Shown here piece after piece: positions 19,401 to 27,035 of a DNA stretch of 64,000 bases (position 1 is its first letter; each line of letters begins with the position of its first letter). A model generated the notes under the pieces. The model was not told where the DNA came from and searched no databases. It saw nothing but the letters and a program-made list of their open reading frames with translations. The position numbers and the translations under genes were made by a program. The stretch covers positions 13,006-77,005 of the forward strand of contig JAEDKA010000011.1 of the NCBI GenBank assembly GCA_016296065.1, written 5' to 3'. Origin of the DNA: Kiritimatiellia bacterium (GTDB lineage: Bacteria > Verrucomicrobiota > Kiritimatiellia > RFP12 > UBA1067).

Positions 19401-22400
19401 TTCATGCGCACGTCGCCGAAACCTCCTTCTTTCGTGTAACCATTCCAACGCTCCCAAATCGTCGTCGCACCTTGATCGACGGAATAGAGCCACGACGGGA
19501 ACTCCCGCTGAAGAAGAAGCGTGTACGCAAGTCTGGATTCGCCGATCTCGGACAGCACCTCGCAAACAAGCGGCGTTCCGAGGAATCCAGTCGCAAGCCT
19601 GTCGCCGTTGGCATGGATGGCGTCGACAAGGGCGCCGGCAATCTTCTCGCGGTCGCCAAGTCCGAGCTTCAATGCGAAGAGCGCCGGAGTCTGCATCCCG
19701 TCGAAGAGGTCGCAAAGCGTCTCGTCCTGCCTGAACCATGTCGAAAGTATCCGCTCCTTCGTCTTCCGCGCAAGGTCTGCATAGTCCATTCCTTGCTCAA
19801 GCGAAAGTGCCGCGGCGAGTTCGGACATCTTCAGCGCATCGCCGTAGAGGTGGCAGGCGTTCAAGAAGTTCTGGTAGGAAAGATGTTCTTCTGTGTAGCT
19901 GCCGTTCGACCAGCGCTTCGCCTGATCGACGGAAAGCTTTTCGAACGAAAGCCAGTCGCAGAGAAGCCAGTTGCCGCGCTTAGACACATAGCCGTTTTTG
20001 GCAATGCGGGCCATGTAGCGCTCCATGATGTCCCAACCCTTGCGGACAAGTTCCGCATCGCCGAACTGCCGCCAAAGCGTCCACGGAACGATGACCGCCG
20101 CGTCGCTCCATCCCGCTATCGGGCCGCTGTCTCCGAACACTCCGACCGGCACGACGTACGGCACTACGCCGTCCGCATGCTGCGTGTCGCGGACGTCCTG
20201 CATCCACTTCGCAAAGAATCCGCGAACGTCCGCAAAATAGCAACCCGTCTTTGCGAACACCTGCGTATCGCCCGTCCAACCGAGACGTTCCGTGCGCTGT
20301 GGGCAGTCGGTCGGGACGGAGAGATAATTGGAAAGCATCGACCAGTAGGCGTTCTTGACAAGGCGGTTTACGCGCTCGTCGCCCGTTTCGATCTCGCCGC
20401 GCTCCATTTCCTTGGAGATCGACGAGACTGGCACGGACGCTATGGCGCACAGCAGCGGCTTGTCGGCGGAGATCGCAGCGTAGCGGTAGCCGTAGAAAGT
20501 ATGCAGCGGATGGTAGTGCTCCATCGCGCCGTCCGAACGCGCACCGCCCTTGCAGACATACTCGAACGTCGCGCTCGCGCCGCGCATGTTTGCGAGATAT
20601 ACGCTGCCCTTCGGTCCGTCGCCGTGGTGGCCCGCCACGCCGTCGTTCAGCATTTCGCCAAGTCGCACAGTCACTTTCGTGCCCGGCTCGGCGGAAAACT
20701 GCATGTCGGGAACCGCCGCGCAGTTCTGTCCGAAATCAACTATGTTCGTTTCGCCCGGCTTGATCTTGAGGCAGAACGGCACAGGCTTGCCGTCCTCGAA
20801 ACGGTGGCACAGGATCAAATCGCTGCGCATGACTACGGGCGGGCCGATGCGTGGAGAAACCTCCCCCTTGAATTCGTCGGAGACCTTCGCCGCCTCCCAA
20901 TGTGCAGCGTCGGTGATGACGCTTTTCGTCGCATCATATGATTCCCCTTCCCATATTCCCGCCTTCACGACAGGCGTATCGGTGGTGACAATCCACGATT
21001 CGTCGGTGGGAATTTCCGTGGCGGTGCCATCGTCGTGCGTAAGCGTCAGCACGCCGCGAAACGCCGGCCACGTGCCGCCGAACTTTCCCGCAATGCCGTC
21101 GCACCACCAGCCGCTTGTGACAATGGCGGAAATGACGTTCGTCGCCCCTCTTGCGCAATTCCACTTGTCCGTGACATCGAGCGCGATTTCATGGCGGCGC
21201 TTCTTGAAATGCGTATATCCCGGCATCAGGATTTCTGATTCGTCCGGCGACGACGATACCCGCTTCATGTTCACGATTGGCGTGAAGACGCCAAGCCCCG
21301 TCACGCGCCATACGGCATTCGTGACTTTTTCCCCGTTAACGACCTCGCGCCGCACATATGCAGGTCGCACACCGTTCGCCGCTCCAGCTCCAATAAACTC
21401 TGCATCCTGAGAAGCAGGTTTGAGTTCGATATAGTCTATTTCAGGAAGGACTGCGACGCTGTTCGAAAGACGGATTTCGTTGACTCCTGGATTCAGCCTC
21501 ACACGGGAGACTTCGGCATGGACTCCATTGACGGAGATGGCGGGCTTTGCACCGTCGCCAAGAGCTGCTATCGACAGCTCGTACTCTCCGCCCTTCTCGC
21601 TCCACACGCGGCGGAAGACAATATCATTGCCGCCGCGTCCGCCAGCGCCTGAAACAACCACGCCGCCAGACGCTTCTTTAGACTCCCTGTAGTAGGCCGT
21701 CTTGGCCTCCGCGGCATTGCAGAGTTCCTGGTAGAGCGGCAAATAGGCGGTCTCTGCCTCGTAGCGCCGCTTCTCGCGCCTGCGGCGCCCCGAAACCCTG
21801 CGGACTGCCGCGCCATGCGGGGGCAGCGAAACGGATATCGCATCGCCTTCCGCATCCGCTGGATCAAGATCAAGTTCTTCCATCGTGACAGACAGATCCT
21901 TCTTTTCGTCGCTGAGGTTGAGGAATAGCACCGCGCGCGTCGTGCCAAACGCTTCGCCGATGTCTCGCGCGAGGACGTATGCTTCGCCATCGCGCCTGAC
22001 GACAGTCCCCTGCGGCTCGGCGATATCCTGGTTGAGCGCAATCAGCTCCTTATCTGCAAGAAGTTCGAGAAGGCGCGCATCGGTCTTAACCTTCTCAAGA
22101 TCACAGCCTATGAGAAGCGGGGACGACATGAAGCACCACGTTGCGAAGTGCGTGTGGTCTTCGACTTCCGTCATGCCGCGCCCGACCTCCAGCATGTCCA
22201 TGTCGTTGTAGTGTCCGCGGCTGGCATACGCGCCGAGATACAAGTTCTGCCTGATGATATCCTTGACAGAACTCCAGCGCGGACGTATATCGTGGCTGAT
22301 GCGCCAGCTGTCCGCAAGTTCCGCCGCCCATGTGCCGGGAAAATCCCATCGGCATATGTTCATGCGCACACCGGGCTTCGCGGCGTCGATTGCACGACGT

Positions 22401-22933
22401 ATGGCGGTATAGCGCTGGCATTCGTCAAGCGCCAGCTTGTCGAAATTCTGCCTGGGGTCGCCACCGCAGAAATCCACCTTGATGAAATCAAAATCGTGTT
22501 CACGGAAATAGTAGTCTGCGTCTTCCTCGTCATGAAGGTAGAAGCCGACTCCTATGCCGAATTTGTCCTTGTCCCAGAAGCTGCCGCACGTGTTCGCGCC
22601 ACCGTCCGAGTATATGCCGGCCTTGAGGCCGAGCGAATGTATGCCGTCGACGATCCCCTTGAGTCCATTCGGGAATCGCTCGGGATGCGTTTTGAGACGT
22701 CCGGTAGCATCGCGTCCGCCGAAGAAGCCGTCGTCGATGTTAACATGGTTGTAGCCGCAGTCCTTAAGCCCCAGCTCGACCAGAAGCCGCGCCTGCTTCA
22801 TAATCAGCTCTTCACTGATGTTGACACGGTACGTGTTCCAGCTCGACCACCCCATCAATGGCGGCTGCTCATCCGCCGCGATTGCCGCAGCGACAATTAT
22901 GACAAAGTATGCGCATGAAAGAATCTTATTCAT
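16442..22933 (-). CDS. Four-enzyme secreted fusion: GH27-GH78-CE4-GH106
   Basis: A single open frame of 2163 residues with a signal peptide (about 1-20). (1) GH27 alpha-galactosidase: M-G-W-S-S-W-N, nucleophile region D-F-I-K-V-D-F-C (about 154), acid/base region R-I-S-H-D-I-R (about 214). (2) A beta-sandwich linker, then GH78 alpha-L-rhamnosidase with P-Q-R-T-E-R-L-G-W-T-G-D (about 884) and T-T-I-W-E-R-W (about 1161). (3) Polysaccharide deacetylase CE4/NodB: T-Y-T-F-D-D-G (about 1294) and S-H-G-W-A-H-G metal-binding His pair. (4) GH106 rhamnosidase: A-W-W-F-F-G (about 1514), A-G-G-P-W-I-D-P, catalytic region I-I-L-D-S-H-E-A-G (about 1804), to the C-terminus. Expected role: stripping galactose, rhamnose and ester/amide-linked acetyl groups from one complex glycan. 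Each module keeps its key motifs, so all four may be active. Confidence 0.82.
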   Translation of the reverse strand: MNKILSCAYFVIIVAAAIAADEQPPLMGWSSWNTYRVNISEELIMKQARLLVELGLKDCGYNHVNIDDGFFGGRDATGRLKTHPERFPNGLKGIVDGIHSLGLKAGIYSDGGANTCGSFWDKDKFGIGVGFYLHDEEDADYYFREHDFDFIKVDFCGGDPRQNFDKLALDECQRYTAIRRAIDAAKPGVRMNICRWDFPGTWAAELADSWRISHDIRPRWSSVKDIIRQNLYLGAYASRGHYNDMDMLEVGRGMTEVEDHTHFATWCFMSSPLLIGCDLEKVKTDARLLELLADKELIALNQDIAEPQGTVVRRDGEAYVLARDIGEAFGTTRAVLFLNLSDEKKDLSVTMEELDLDPADAEGDAISVSLPPHGAAVRRVSGRRRREKRRYEAETAYLPLYQELCNAAEAKTAYYRESKEASGGVVVSGAGGRGGNDIVFRRVWSEKGGEYELSIAALGDGAKPAISVNGVHAEVSRVRLNPGVNEIRLSNSVAVLPEIDYIELKPASQDAEFIGAGAANGVRPAYVRREVVNGEKVTNAVWRVTGLGVFTPIVNMKRVSSSPDESEILMPGYTHFKKRRHEIALDVTDKWNCARGATNVISAIVTSGWWCDGIAGKFGGTWPAFRGVLTLTHDDGTATEIPTDESWIVTTDTPVVKAGIWEGESYDATKSVITDAAHWEAAKVSDEFKGEVSPRIGPPVVMRSDLILCHRFEDGKPVPFCLKIKPGETNIVDFGQNCAAVPDMQFSAEPGTKVTVRLGEMLNDGVAGHHGDGPKGSVYLANMRGASATFEYVCKGGARSDGAMEHYHPLHTFYGYRYAAISADKPLLCAIASVPVSSISKEMERGEIETGDERVNRLVKNAYWSMLSNYLSVPTDCPQRTERLGWTGDTQVFAKTGCYFADVRGFFAKWMQDVRDTQHADGVVPYVVPVGVFGDSGPIAGWSDAAVIVPWTLWRQFGDAELVRKGWDIMERYMARIAKNGYVSKRGNWLLCDWLSFEKLSVDQAKRWSNGSYTEEHLSYQNFLNACHLYGDALKMSELAAALSLEQGMDYADLARKTKERILSTWFRQDETLCDLFDGMQTPALFALKLGLGDREKIAGALVDAIHANGDRLATGFLGTPLVCEVLSEIGESRLAYTLLLQREFPSWLYSVDQGATTIWERWNGYTKEGGFGDVRMNSFNHYAYGAVVGWLFEHAAGIKPDAMHGGWRHFTLAPEPDERLGRISAKYKTDFGAIESEWKYESDGAVKYRVVVPPGTTASLLLPGCEVMELSEGEFIKTVPSRKASTPKCIVTYTFDDGLLDQYELAYPMFREAGLKATFFIIGSKIGNPDGMRSKAESHTPTMTWTQVREMAECGMEIASHGWAHGKYSKMDRTAILDDIRKNQIAIKENAGVECRSFAAPYNAKIGEDGVEVRGIAKEAGLPCFRMHQKAAGGKMSAERMNEMVENAKKNGEWLVFMIHGIARGYDAWENPDELRKHLQWIKEQNDVRVATFAEAASFAASEAQRAGHIPDECRPKAWWFFGQTETTHEGITADAEAMKRVGFGGVVYYDQYHGENPRADRLWSDKWWDGIEFAASEAARLGLTFETAVGNGYVAGGPWIDPAHAMKTLAVIDRDTNGGKVTLSLPVAKDRGWQKTVAVLAIPLPVAGGMFVDMEYAGHEKGLASTMQHPGGMYGYREKTFKAVTNSLPKIPRWQAKTAEVVDFVSRGDTPVCVDMKDVRDITENFDESDRTLRCELPAGRWKVLRFVAVPTGGRTKHGRPEAMGLECDKMSVAAAELHWKSYTKRIIDRLKSKGIPLAGIILDSHEAGAQNWTDDMLKEFARRRGYDFRPYLPLMAGYCVAPNAEDVLADFRRTCVELIAERYYGTFDRLCREEGLSFTGQAGGGMFMIADSVFSKKYISIPEGEFWGYQKFGAYDVKDTSSAAHLYGKKIASAEAMTDAPYKMTIPELRRRCDLAFAFGVNAMTACAVPHLPKKDCGVKAPTGPREYGLNRSNPWWEGSRPFWDYIAFCSWMLRQGEPAPEALFYAGDDVPVKIIASKVPKALGGLDWDFATGDAAARMTKTAEAWTTPEGIRYGYVVDSEGRTLAGTPPARRLNLPHISRLLPSGEKLAFIANDTEHEVKVDLGGESAVVIDPWTRCQTTESSVVIPPGESRFVKGSL

Positions 22934-22939
22934 GGCTCC

Positions 22940-22982
22940 ATTATACCAAACACTACTTCGTCATTGCATACCCAGTCGGGTA
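22940..22982 (-). promoter_or_regulatory. Leaderless promoter with TACCC-type palindrome, four-enzyme fusion gene
   Basis: TACCCAGTCGGGTA (22969-22982), 23 nt, then the -10 box TATAAT (22945-22940), then GGAGCC and the ATG at 22933. The palindrome is identical to those at 12373 and 63131, and the sequence on both sides is clearly related to the promoter of the GH35 gene at 63 kb. Confidence 0.72.
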
Positions 22983-23053
22983 CTAATCAAGACACACATT
23001 CCCGCCCGGTTCTCCTGCCTTCCGTTTTGATGCTCGCCGTATTCACATTGGGT

Positions 23054-23491
23054 TCACTTGACCGTCTTGGTGCCGGTCACGCGCCCCATCGAGTCGCGAT
23101 AGGTCGTCTTGCCGTACCGGTCGGTGGTGGCGCTGCCCTGAAGCCGCCCCTGCGCGTCGCGCCACGTCGTCTTGCCGTAGCGGTCGGTCGTCATGGTGCC
23201 CTGGGTGCGTCCCATGGCGTCGCGCCACGTCGTCTTGCCGTAGCTGTCGGTGGTCATTGTACCCTGCACGCGGCCCATCGCGTCGCGATACGTCGTCTTT
23301 CCGTAGTTGTCGGTCGTCTTCGTGCCCTGAAGCCGCCCCATCGAGTCGCGATACGTCGTCTTGCCGTAGCTGTCGGTCGTCATCGACCCCTGCACACGGC
23401 CCTGGGCGTCGCGCCAGACCGTCTTCGTGTCGGCCTGGCAGACAGCCGCCACCGCCGCCGCGAACGCGAATGCAATTACGATTTTCTTCAT
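23054..23491 (-). CDS. Small secreted protein of six 20-residue repeats
   Basis: 145 residues with a signal peptide (about 1-20, ending V-C-Q-A-D). The rest is six near-identical 20-residue units of the form Y-G-K-T-T-(Y/W)-R-D-(A/S)-(M/Q)-G-R-(L/V)-Q-G-(T/S)-x-T-T-D, encoded by 60-bp DNA repeats. The unit alternates aromatic, basic and Gly residues like short beta-hairpin repeats (YD/RHS- or MORN-like), but I do not recognise the family. GGGAG lies about 8 nt before the ATG, so unlike many neighbours it has a leader. It sits between the promoter of the fusion enzyme and the Fic relic. Function unknown. Confidence 0.75.
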   Translation of the reverse strand: MKKIVIAFAFAAAVAAVCQADTKTVWRDAQGRVQGSMTTDSYGKTTYRDSMGRLQGTKTTDNYGKTTYRDAMGRVQGTMTTDSYGKTTWRDAMGRTQGTMTTDRYGKTTWRDAQGRLQGSATTDRYGKTTYRDSMGRVTGTKTVK

Positions 23492-23539
23492 TTCAGTCTC
23501 CCTTTCTTGGTTTTGACGACTAGTTAGGGACGCAATCCT

Positions 23540-23791
23540 TCAGAATCTGACAAGAAAAAACAGCGACCGTCCGGATGGATGAGCGACCTCCTTGAAGATT
23601 CTTGCATGTATGGAGATGTAGTATTCTGGGGTGAATTCAAACGCGCCATCGTTGATGACCTTGACGATCAGCTCTGAAACCTTGTCAGGCTCATCCGCAG
23701 GAATTACCACGCCAAAGCCATGCTCGGCCTCCGCGCCTATCTCGCGCCGTCCGGTTTGACGTGCGAGACAGTCATGTGATACAATGTGCAC
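23540..23791 (-). pseudogene. Fragment of a Fic-family protein
   Basis: An 83-codon frame whose middle reads E-F-T-P-E-Y-Y-I-S-I-H-A-R-I-F-K-E-V-A-H, the helix pattern that precedes the Fic motif in Fic/DOC AMP-transferases (E-Y-x-x-I-H-x-x-I-F). The Fic motif itself (HPFxxGNG) is missing and the frame ends soon after. The start codon is not convincing. The peptide R-E-I-G-A-E-A-E-H-G-F recurs in the relic at 63.2 kb, so the same gene once stood at both places. Confidence 0.45.
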
Positions 23792-24351
23792 AATTTAATG
23801 GACATTGAACATCACCATGAAACTTGAAGCGATAAAAGGCGAATTCTCCGTATGCAAGGTAGCGGACTACTCACTCACAGACCTCTCCGCACCTTTCGTG
23901 TTCACTGGCGCGACGGACGAGGAACGATCGCTCGTGTGTCCGACAGTGTCCGTCCCGGAAAACACGACCGACCGCGACGACGGCTGGCGCGCGTTCCGCG
24001 TCATGGGCACACTCGACTTCTCGCTCACCGGCATTCTCGCGCGACTGTCCGCCGTACTCGCCGAGAACAAGATCGGGATATTCGCCGTATCCACATTCAA
24101 CACAGACTACATCCTCACCAAGAGCGCCAATTTCGACCGAGCGCTCGCCGCACTGCGCGCGTCAGGGTACGAAATAGACGCATAGCCACGCCACAGGCCT
24201 ACTTTGTGTTGTTGACGGTAGTATAGCAAACTTCCCTGTCGCTGTGCTAGAAAATGGGTTATTGCCGGGGTCGGAGGGTGCAACGGGCGATTTATGCAAG
24301 GATACGGCAAACTGCCCCGCATCTGCGCATAGCGCATATATTGGCGTATAT
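23750..24351. repeat. Left copy of a ~600-bp direct duplication (ACT gene unit)
   Basis: From TCCGGTTTGACGTGCGA (23750) to GCGCATATATTGGCGTATAT (ending 24351) the sequence matches 63412-64000 in the same orientation. The coding part is nearly identical and the downstream part slightly more diverged, with small indels. The right copy reaches the edge of the window, so the true end of the match is unknown. Confidence 0.9.
23817..24185 (+). CDS. ACT-domain protein, copy 1
   Basis: 122 residues from the ATG at 23817; an in-frame TTG four codons upstream is less likely. The sequence resembles the short two-module ACT proteins of COG3603, which bind amino acids: W-R-A-F-R-V-M-G-T-L-D-F-S-L-T-G-I-L-A-R-L-S and G-I-F-A-V-S-T-F-N-T-D-Y-I-L-T form the second ACT motif. 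No signal peptide, so cytoplasmic. A second copy at 63469 differs by about one residue. It probably has its own promoter (TACAAT near 23777). It may sense an amino acid; its partner is unknown. Confidence 0.8.
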   Translation: MKLEAIKGEFSVCKVADYSLTDLSAPFVFTGATDEERSLVCPTVSVPENTTDRDDGWRAFRVMGTLDFSLTGILARLSAVLAENKIGIFAVSTFNTDYILTKSANFDRALAALRASGYEIDA

Positions 24352-24363
24352 GTGTTTGCGCCT

Positions 24364-24440
24364 GCGTCGCGGAGCGACGCTACCCCCTGCCAAGCGATCC
24401 GTTCACTACAGGGCCACCCTACAGGGGGTCCGTCGCGCGG
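24364..24440. repeat. GTCGCGGAGCGAC-type palindromic repeat, pair 1
   Basis: GCGTCGCGGAGCGACGC (24364-24380) followed by TACCCCCTGCC, then an inverted partial copy AGGGGGTCCGTCGCGCGG (from 24423). Same core and flanks as the copies at 24616, 29909, 29978, 51809, 51869 and 51927. Confidence 0.75.
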
Positions 24441-24615
24441 GGCCTTGCGGCTGCTTCGCAGTTCGCGCTACGCGCTCACCCAACCCGACGCCTTCGGCGC
24501 GGGCGCATCCCGCGACGGACATTCGCAGCTATCGCACAGAATCAAAAGAATCGGGAGCGCGCGAGAAAAGCGAATGGAAAATGACTTTCTAGTCAACTGC
24601 TCCACGCCCTTCCTT

Positions 24616-24646
24616 GTTGCGTCGCGGAGCGACGCAACCCCCTGCC
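24616..24646. repeat. GTCGCGGAGCGAC-type palindromic repeat, single copy
   Basis: GTTGCGTCGCGGAGCGACG followed by CAACCCCCTGCC. This 31-bp unit is the same as the one at 51927-51957. Confidence 0.8.
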
Positions 24647-24745
24647 AAGATTCGTGGTCCCGCGAAGCGCAAAACATGACAACATAGACTATGCAGCGAC
24701 GTTTGGCACTACATAAATATCTCGTTGCACCCGGGGTCGGAGATG

Positions 24746-26986
24746 TTACTTCCTCTGGACGGTTATGCGGCCGTCGGGGTGGAGAAGCTCGAGTTCATAG
24801 CTGTCGCCCTGCCAGGAAAGCTTCTTGACCTTGATTCCGCCCGGGAGGAGAAGCCCCGATATGCTGCCCTTCTTCCATGACGCGGGCTTGGCGTTGAGCA
24901 CCAAGAAGCCTCCGTCGGGGCCCTTTGTGATGAGCGCGTCGGCTATGATACCCGGGAAGCCGCCCGATATGTCGATGTTGAAGAGCCAGCCCGGATCGTG
25001 CAGCGTGCCGAGCGCGTCGGTGAAGTATGTCTCCTGCAGAAGCTTGATCGCACGCTCCATCACCGCTGCGTCTCCGACCTTCGCCGCCGCGTAGCCGATC
25101 TGCGTCACGCCGAACGCCATGTGATGCTCCTTCTCGTGAAACGTCATGCGTGCGTCGAGCGTTTTCTTTATCGCCGCGACGAAGGCCGCGTTCGTGAGAA
25201 TCTCCGCCGGCGCCTCGTCGTAGAGCGCGTAGACGTGAGAGGCGTGCCGGTGGGAGTTGTTGTCCGGCGTATCCGGTATAAGCCACTCCGCCCAGAAACC
25301 GTCCTTCGAGACTGTGTACGGGGCAAGGCGCGCGCGCTTCTGCGCCCATTCGCGGACGCTCCCCTCGTCGCGCTTAAGGATCTTCGCGGCCTTCGTCGCA
25401 TAGTCAATGGACTGCTTGGCGACGGAGATATCCATCGTCGGATTGTTCATGGTCGAATAGCCGCCCTTCGGAAGATCGGGATTCATGACTTCGCCCTGCG
25501 AACGGAAGTCGCCGTGCGGCGCGTTCTCCGGCGAATAGCCAGGCGCGAAGCCGAGCGTGCCGTCAGGCATCTCCTCCATGCAGTCGCAGATGTAGTCCGC
25601 CGCATCCTTCAAAAGCGGATAGACTTTCTTCAGCACTTTCATGTCCTGAGTCGCCTCGTACCAGCGCCAGAGATAGCCCGTCATCCACCCCGCGCCGCCG
25701 TGCCACCACATCAGCTCGACGTTGCGGTAGTAGGCGGTCTCGAGTCCGGTCGTTGTGACCTGCCCCGGAATGTGGATTCCACGCGCGTTGTAGCCCTTCT
25801 TCGCCGCCTCCTTGAAGTCCTCGTAATAGCGCATGATCCACTCGTAGAGCGATTCATTGAACTCCGGCGTGTTGCCGCGCGTCCAGAAGCTCATCGCGCA
25901 AGGCATGTTCCCGTCGACGGTGTAGCTTCCGTTGTAGGGCGCAGACCAGCTACCGGACCAGAGTCCCTGCAGGTTCGGCAGAACGCCGTCCGGGCCTGTC
26001 GACGAAATGATGTTGTATCGTCCGGCGTGGAACTTGCGCACCAGATCGCGGTCTGGGAGATCGAGCGCGACGCGCCCCATCAGCTCCTTCATCACCGGCG
26101 CGTGGCGCTCGAGAAGCCGCGCGTATCCCGTGTCCGCGGCGGCCGAAAGCTCGCGCTTCGCCGTCTCGAACATGGAGTCGGTTCCGAACGGCAGCGGATA
26201 GATTTTCACGAACACCTCGTCGCCCTTGCGGAGACCCACGGCCTCGTAGCCATGGAACGGATTCTTCCCGTTCTCCTTGCGGAAGTCGACGCGGTAGTAC
26301 ATGTAGCCGTCCTTTTCGCGGATGCGCTGTATCGCCGCGTCGCCGCTGGGACGTCCGTTGGAGATCGTTTCGAAACCGACGGAGAACGGACGTTTCTTCG
26401 CGTCCTTGACGCGCATCGCGATTACTCCGTCCGTGCGCGAGGCGAATATCCTGCGCTCGTAGTCGTCGGTGCGGACGGTGCATTCGCCGCGCTCGAAGTC
26501 CGTCATGCGGCGATAGCCTGTCGCGTCGCTCCACTTCGGCAGGTCCGGCGTGTCGACGACAAGGCTGACCGCGCCCATGAACGGATCGCGCTTGAACGAA
26601 TAGCCGCTTTCGTCCGACGCCTTCTGGATGACTTCGTCCCAGATTTCCTTTTCGCGTCCGGCGAGCGCCAGTTCGCGCGCCTTGTCGCGGTACTTGCCGA
26701 GCTCGAAATAACGTCCGTTCATGACGCGCGGGAGAAACAGCCTCGCGTGCGAGAGGAACATCTCCTCGTGCGCAAGCTCGCCCGGAATCATTGCGCCCAT
26801 CGCGCCGTTGCCCGTCAAAAGCGACTGCTCCCATGCGCGGCTCTTGGCGACGCCCGGCCTCGCCTGCGCCGGCGTCTCGCACACGACGCCAAGCCTCGGC
26901 GCGCGGAACTCGTCCGCGGAAGCATTGAAAGAAAGGCCCGCGACGGCAATCGCGACAGCGCATACGAATGGATTGACAGTTTTCAT
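24746..26986 (-). CDS. Secreted GH95 alpha-L-fucosidase / alpha-L-galactosidase
   Basis: 746 residues with signal peptide (about 1-24). The N-terminal beta domain (S-L-L-T-G-N-G-A-M-G-A-M) and the (alpha/alpha)6 barrel follow GH95: N-L-Q-G-L-W-S-G-S-W, D-G-N-M-P, G-F-A-P-G-Y-S-P-E-N (the Glu near 485 is at the general-acid position), N-P-T-M-D and H-A-S-H-V-Y-A-L-Y (about 582). GH95 enzymes remove terminal alpha-L-fucose or alpha-L-galactose. A second GH95 gene lies 12 bp upstream on the same strand, and the pair may divide these two linkages. Despite that closeness, a separate activator-type promoter sits inside the 3' end of the upstream gene. Confidence 0.9.
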   Translation of the reverse strand: MKTVNPFVCAVAIAVAGLSFNASADEFRAPRLGVVCETPAQARPGVAKSRAWEQSLLTGNGAMGAMIPGELAHEEMFLSHARLFLPRVMNGRYFELGKYRDKARELALAGREKEIWDEVIQKASDESGYSFKRDPFMGAVSLVVDTPDLPKWSDATGYRRMTDFERGECTVRTDDYERRIFASRTDGVIAMRVKDAKKRPFSVGFETISNGRPSGDAAIQRIREKDGYMYYRVDFRKENGKNPFHGYEAVGLRKGDEVFVKIYPLPFGTDSMFETAKRELSAAADTGYARLLERHAPVMKELMGRVALDLPDRDLVRKFHAGRYNIISSTGPDGVLPNLQGLWSGSWSAPYNGSYTVDGNMPCAMSFWTRGNTPEFNESLYEWIMRYYEDFKEAAKKGYNARGIHIPGQVTTTGLETAYYRNVELMWWHGGAGWMTGYLWRWYEATQDMKVLKKVYPLLKDAADYICDCMEEMPDGTLGFAPGYSPENAPHGDFRSQGEVMNPDLPKGGYSTMNNPTMDISVAKQSIDYATKAAKILKRDEGSVREWAQKRARLAPYTVSKDGFWAEWLIPDTPDNNSHRHASHVYALYDEAPAEILTNAAFVAAIKKTLDARMTFHEKEHHMAFGVTQIGYAAAKVGDAAVMERAIKLLQETYFTDALGTLHDPGWLFNIDISGGFPGIIADALITKGPDGGFLVLNAKPASWKKGSISGLLLPGGIKVKKLSWQGDSYELELLHPDGRITVQRK

Positions 26987-26992
26987 GCCACC

Positions 26993-27035
26993 ATTCTATC
27001 AAACCCCGCTACCGATGAAAATACCTGTTTGGGTA
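26993..27035 (-). promoter_or_regulatory. Leaderless promoter with TACCC-type palindrome, GH95 gene a
   Basis: TACCTGTTTGGGTA (27022-27035), 23 nt, -10 box TAGAAT (26998-26993), 6 nt, ATG at 26986. The palindrome lies inside the last codons of the upstream GH95 gene. Confidence 0.65.

Larger units (their letters stand above)
24186..24745. other. Intergenic region with palindromic repeats, no gene seen
   Basis: 560 bp between the ACT gene and the end of the GH95 gene. The first 165 bp belong to the duplicated unit. The rest holds two copies of the GTCGCGGAGCGAC palindrome family. Short open frames here lack a start with a ribosome binding site and show no protein-like composition. Confidence 0.6.

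Noticed and set aside
19025..20941. 638-codon open frame on the plus strand
   Set aside because: Antisense to the GH78 part of the four-enzyme fusion, with shadow-type composition and no motif.
23054..23491. 60-bp tandem repeats, considered as a CRISPR array
   Set aside because: Units are contiguous without spacers, remain in frame and encode a signal peptide plus protein repeats.
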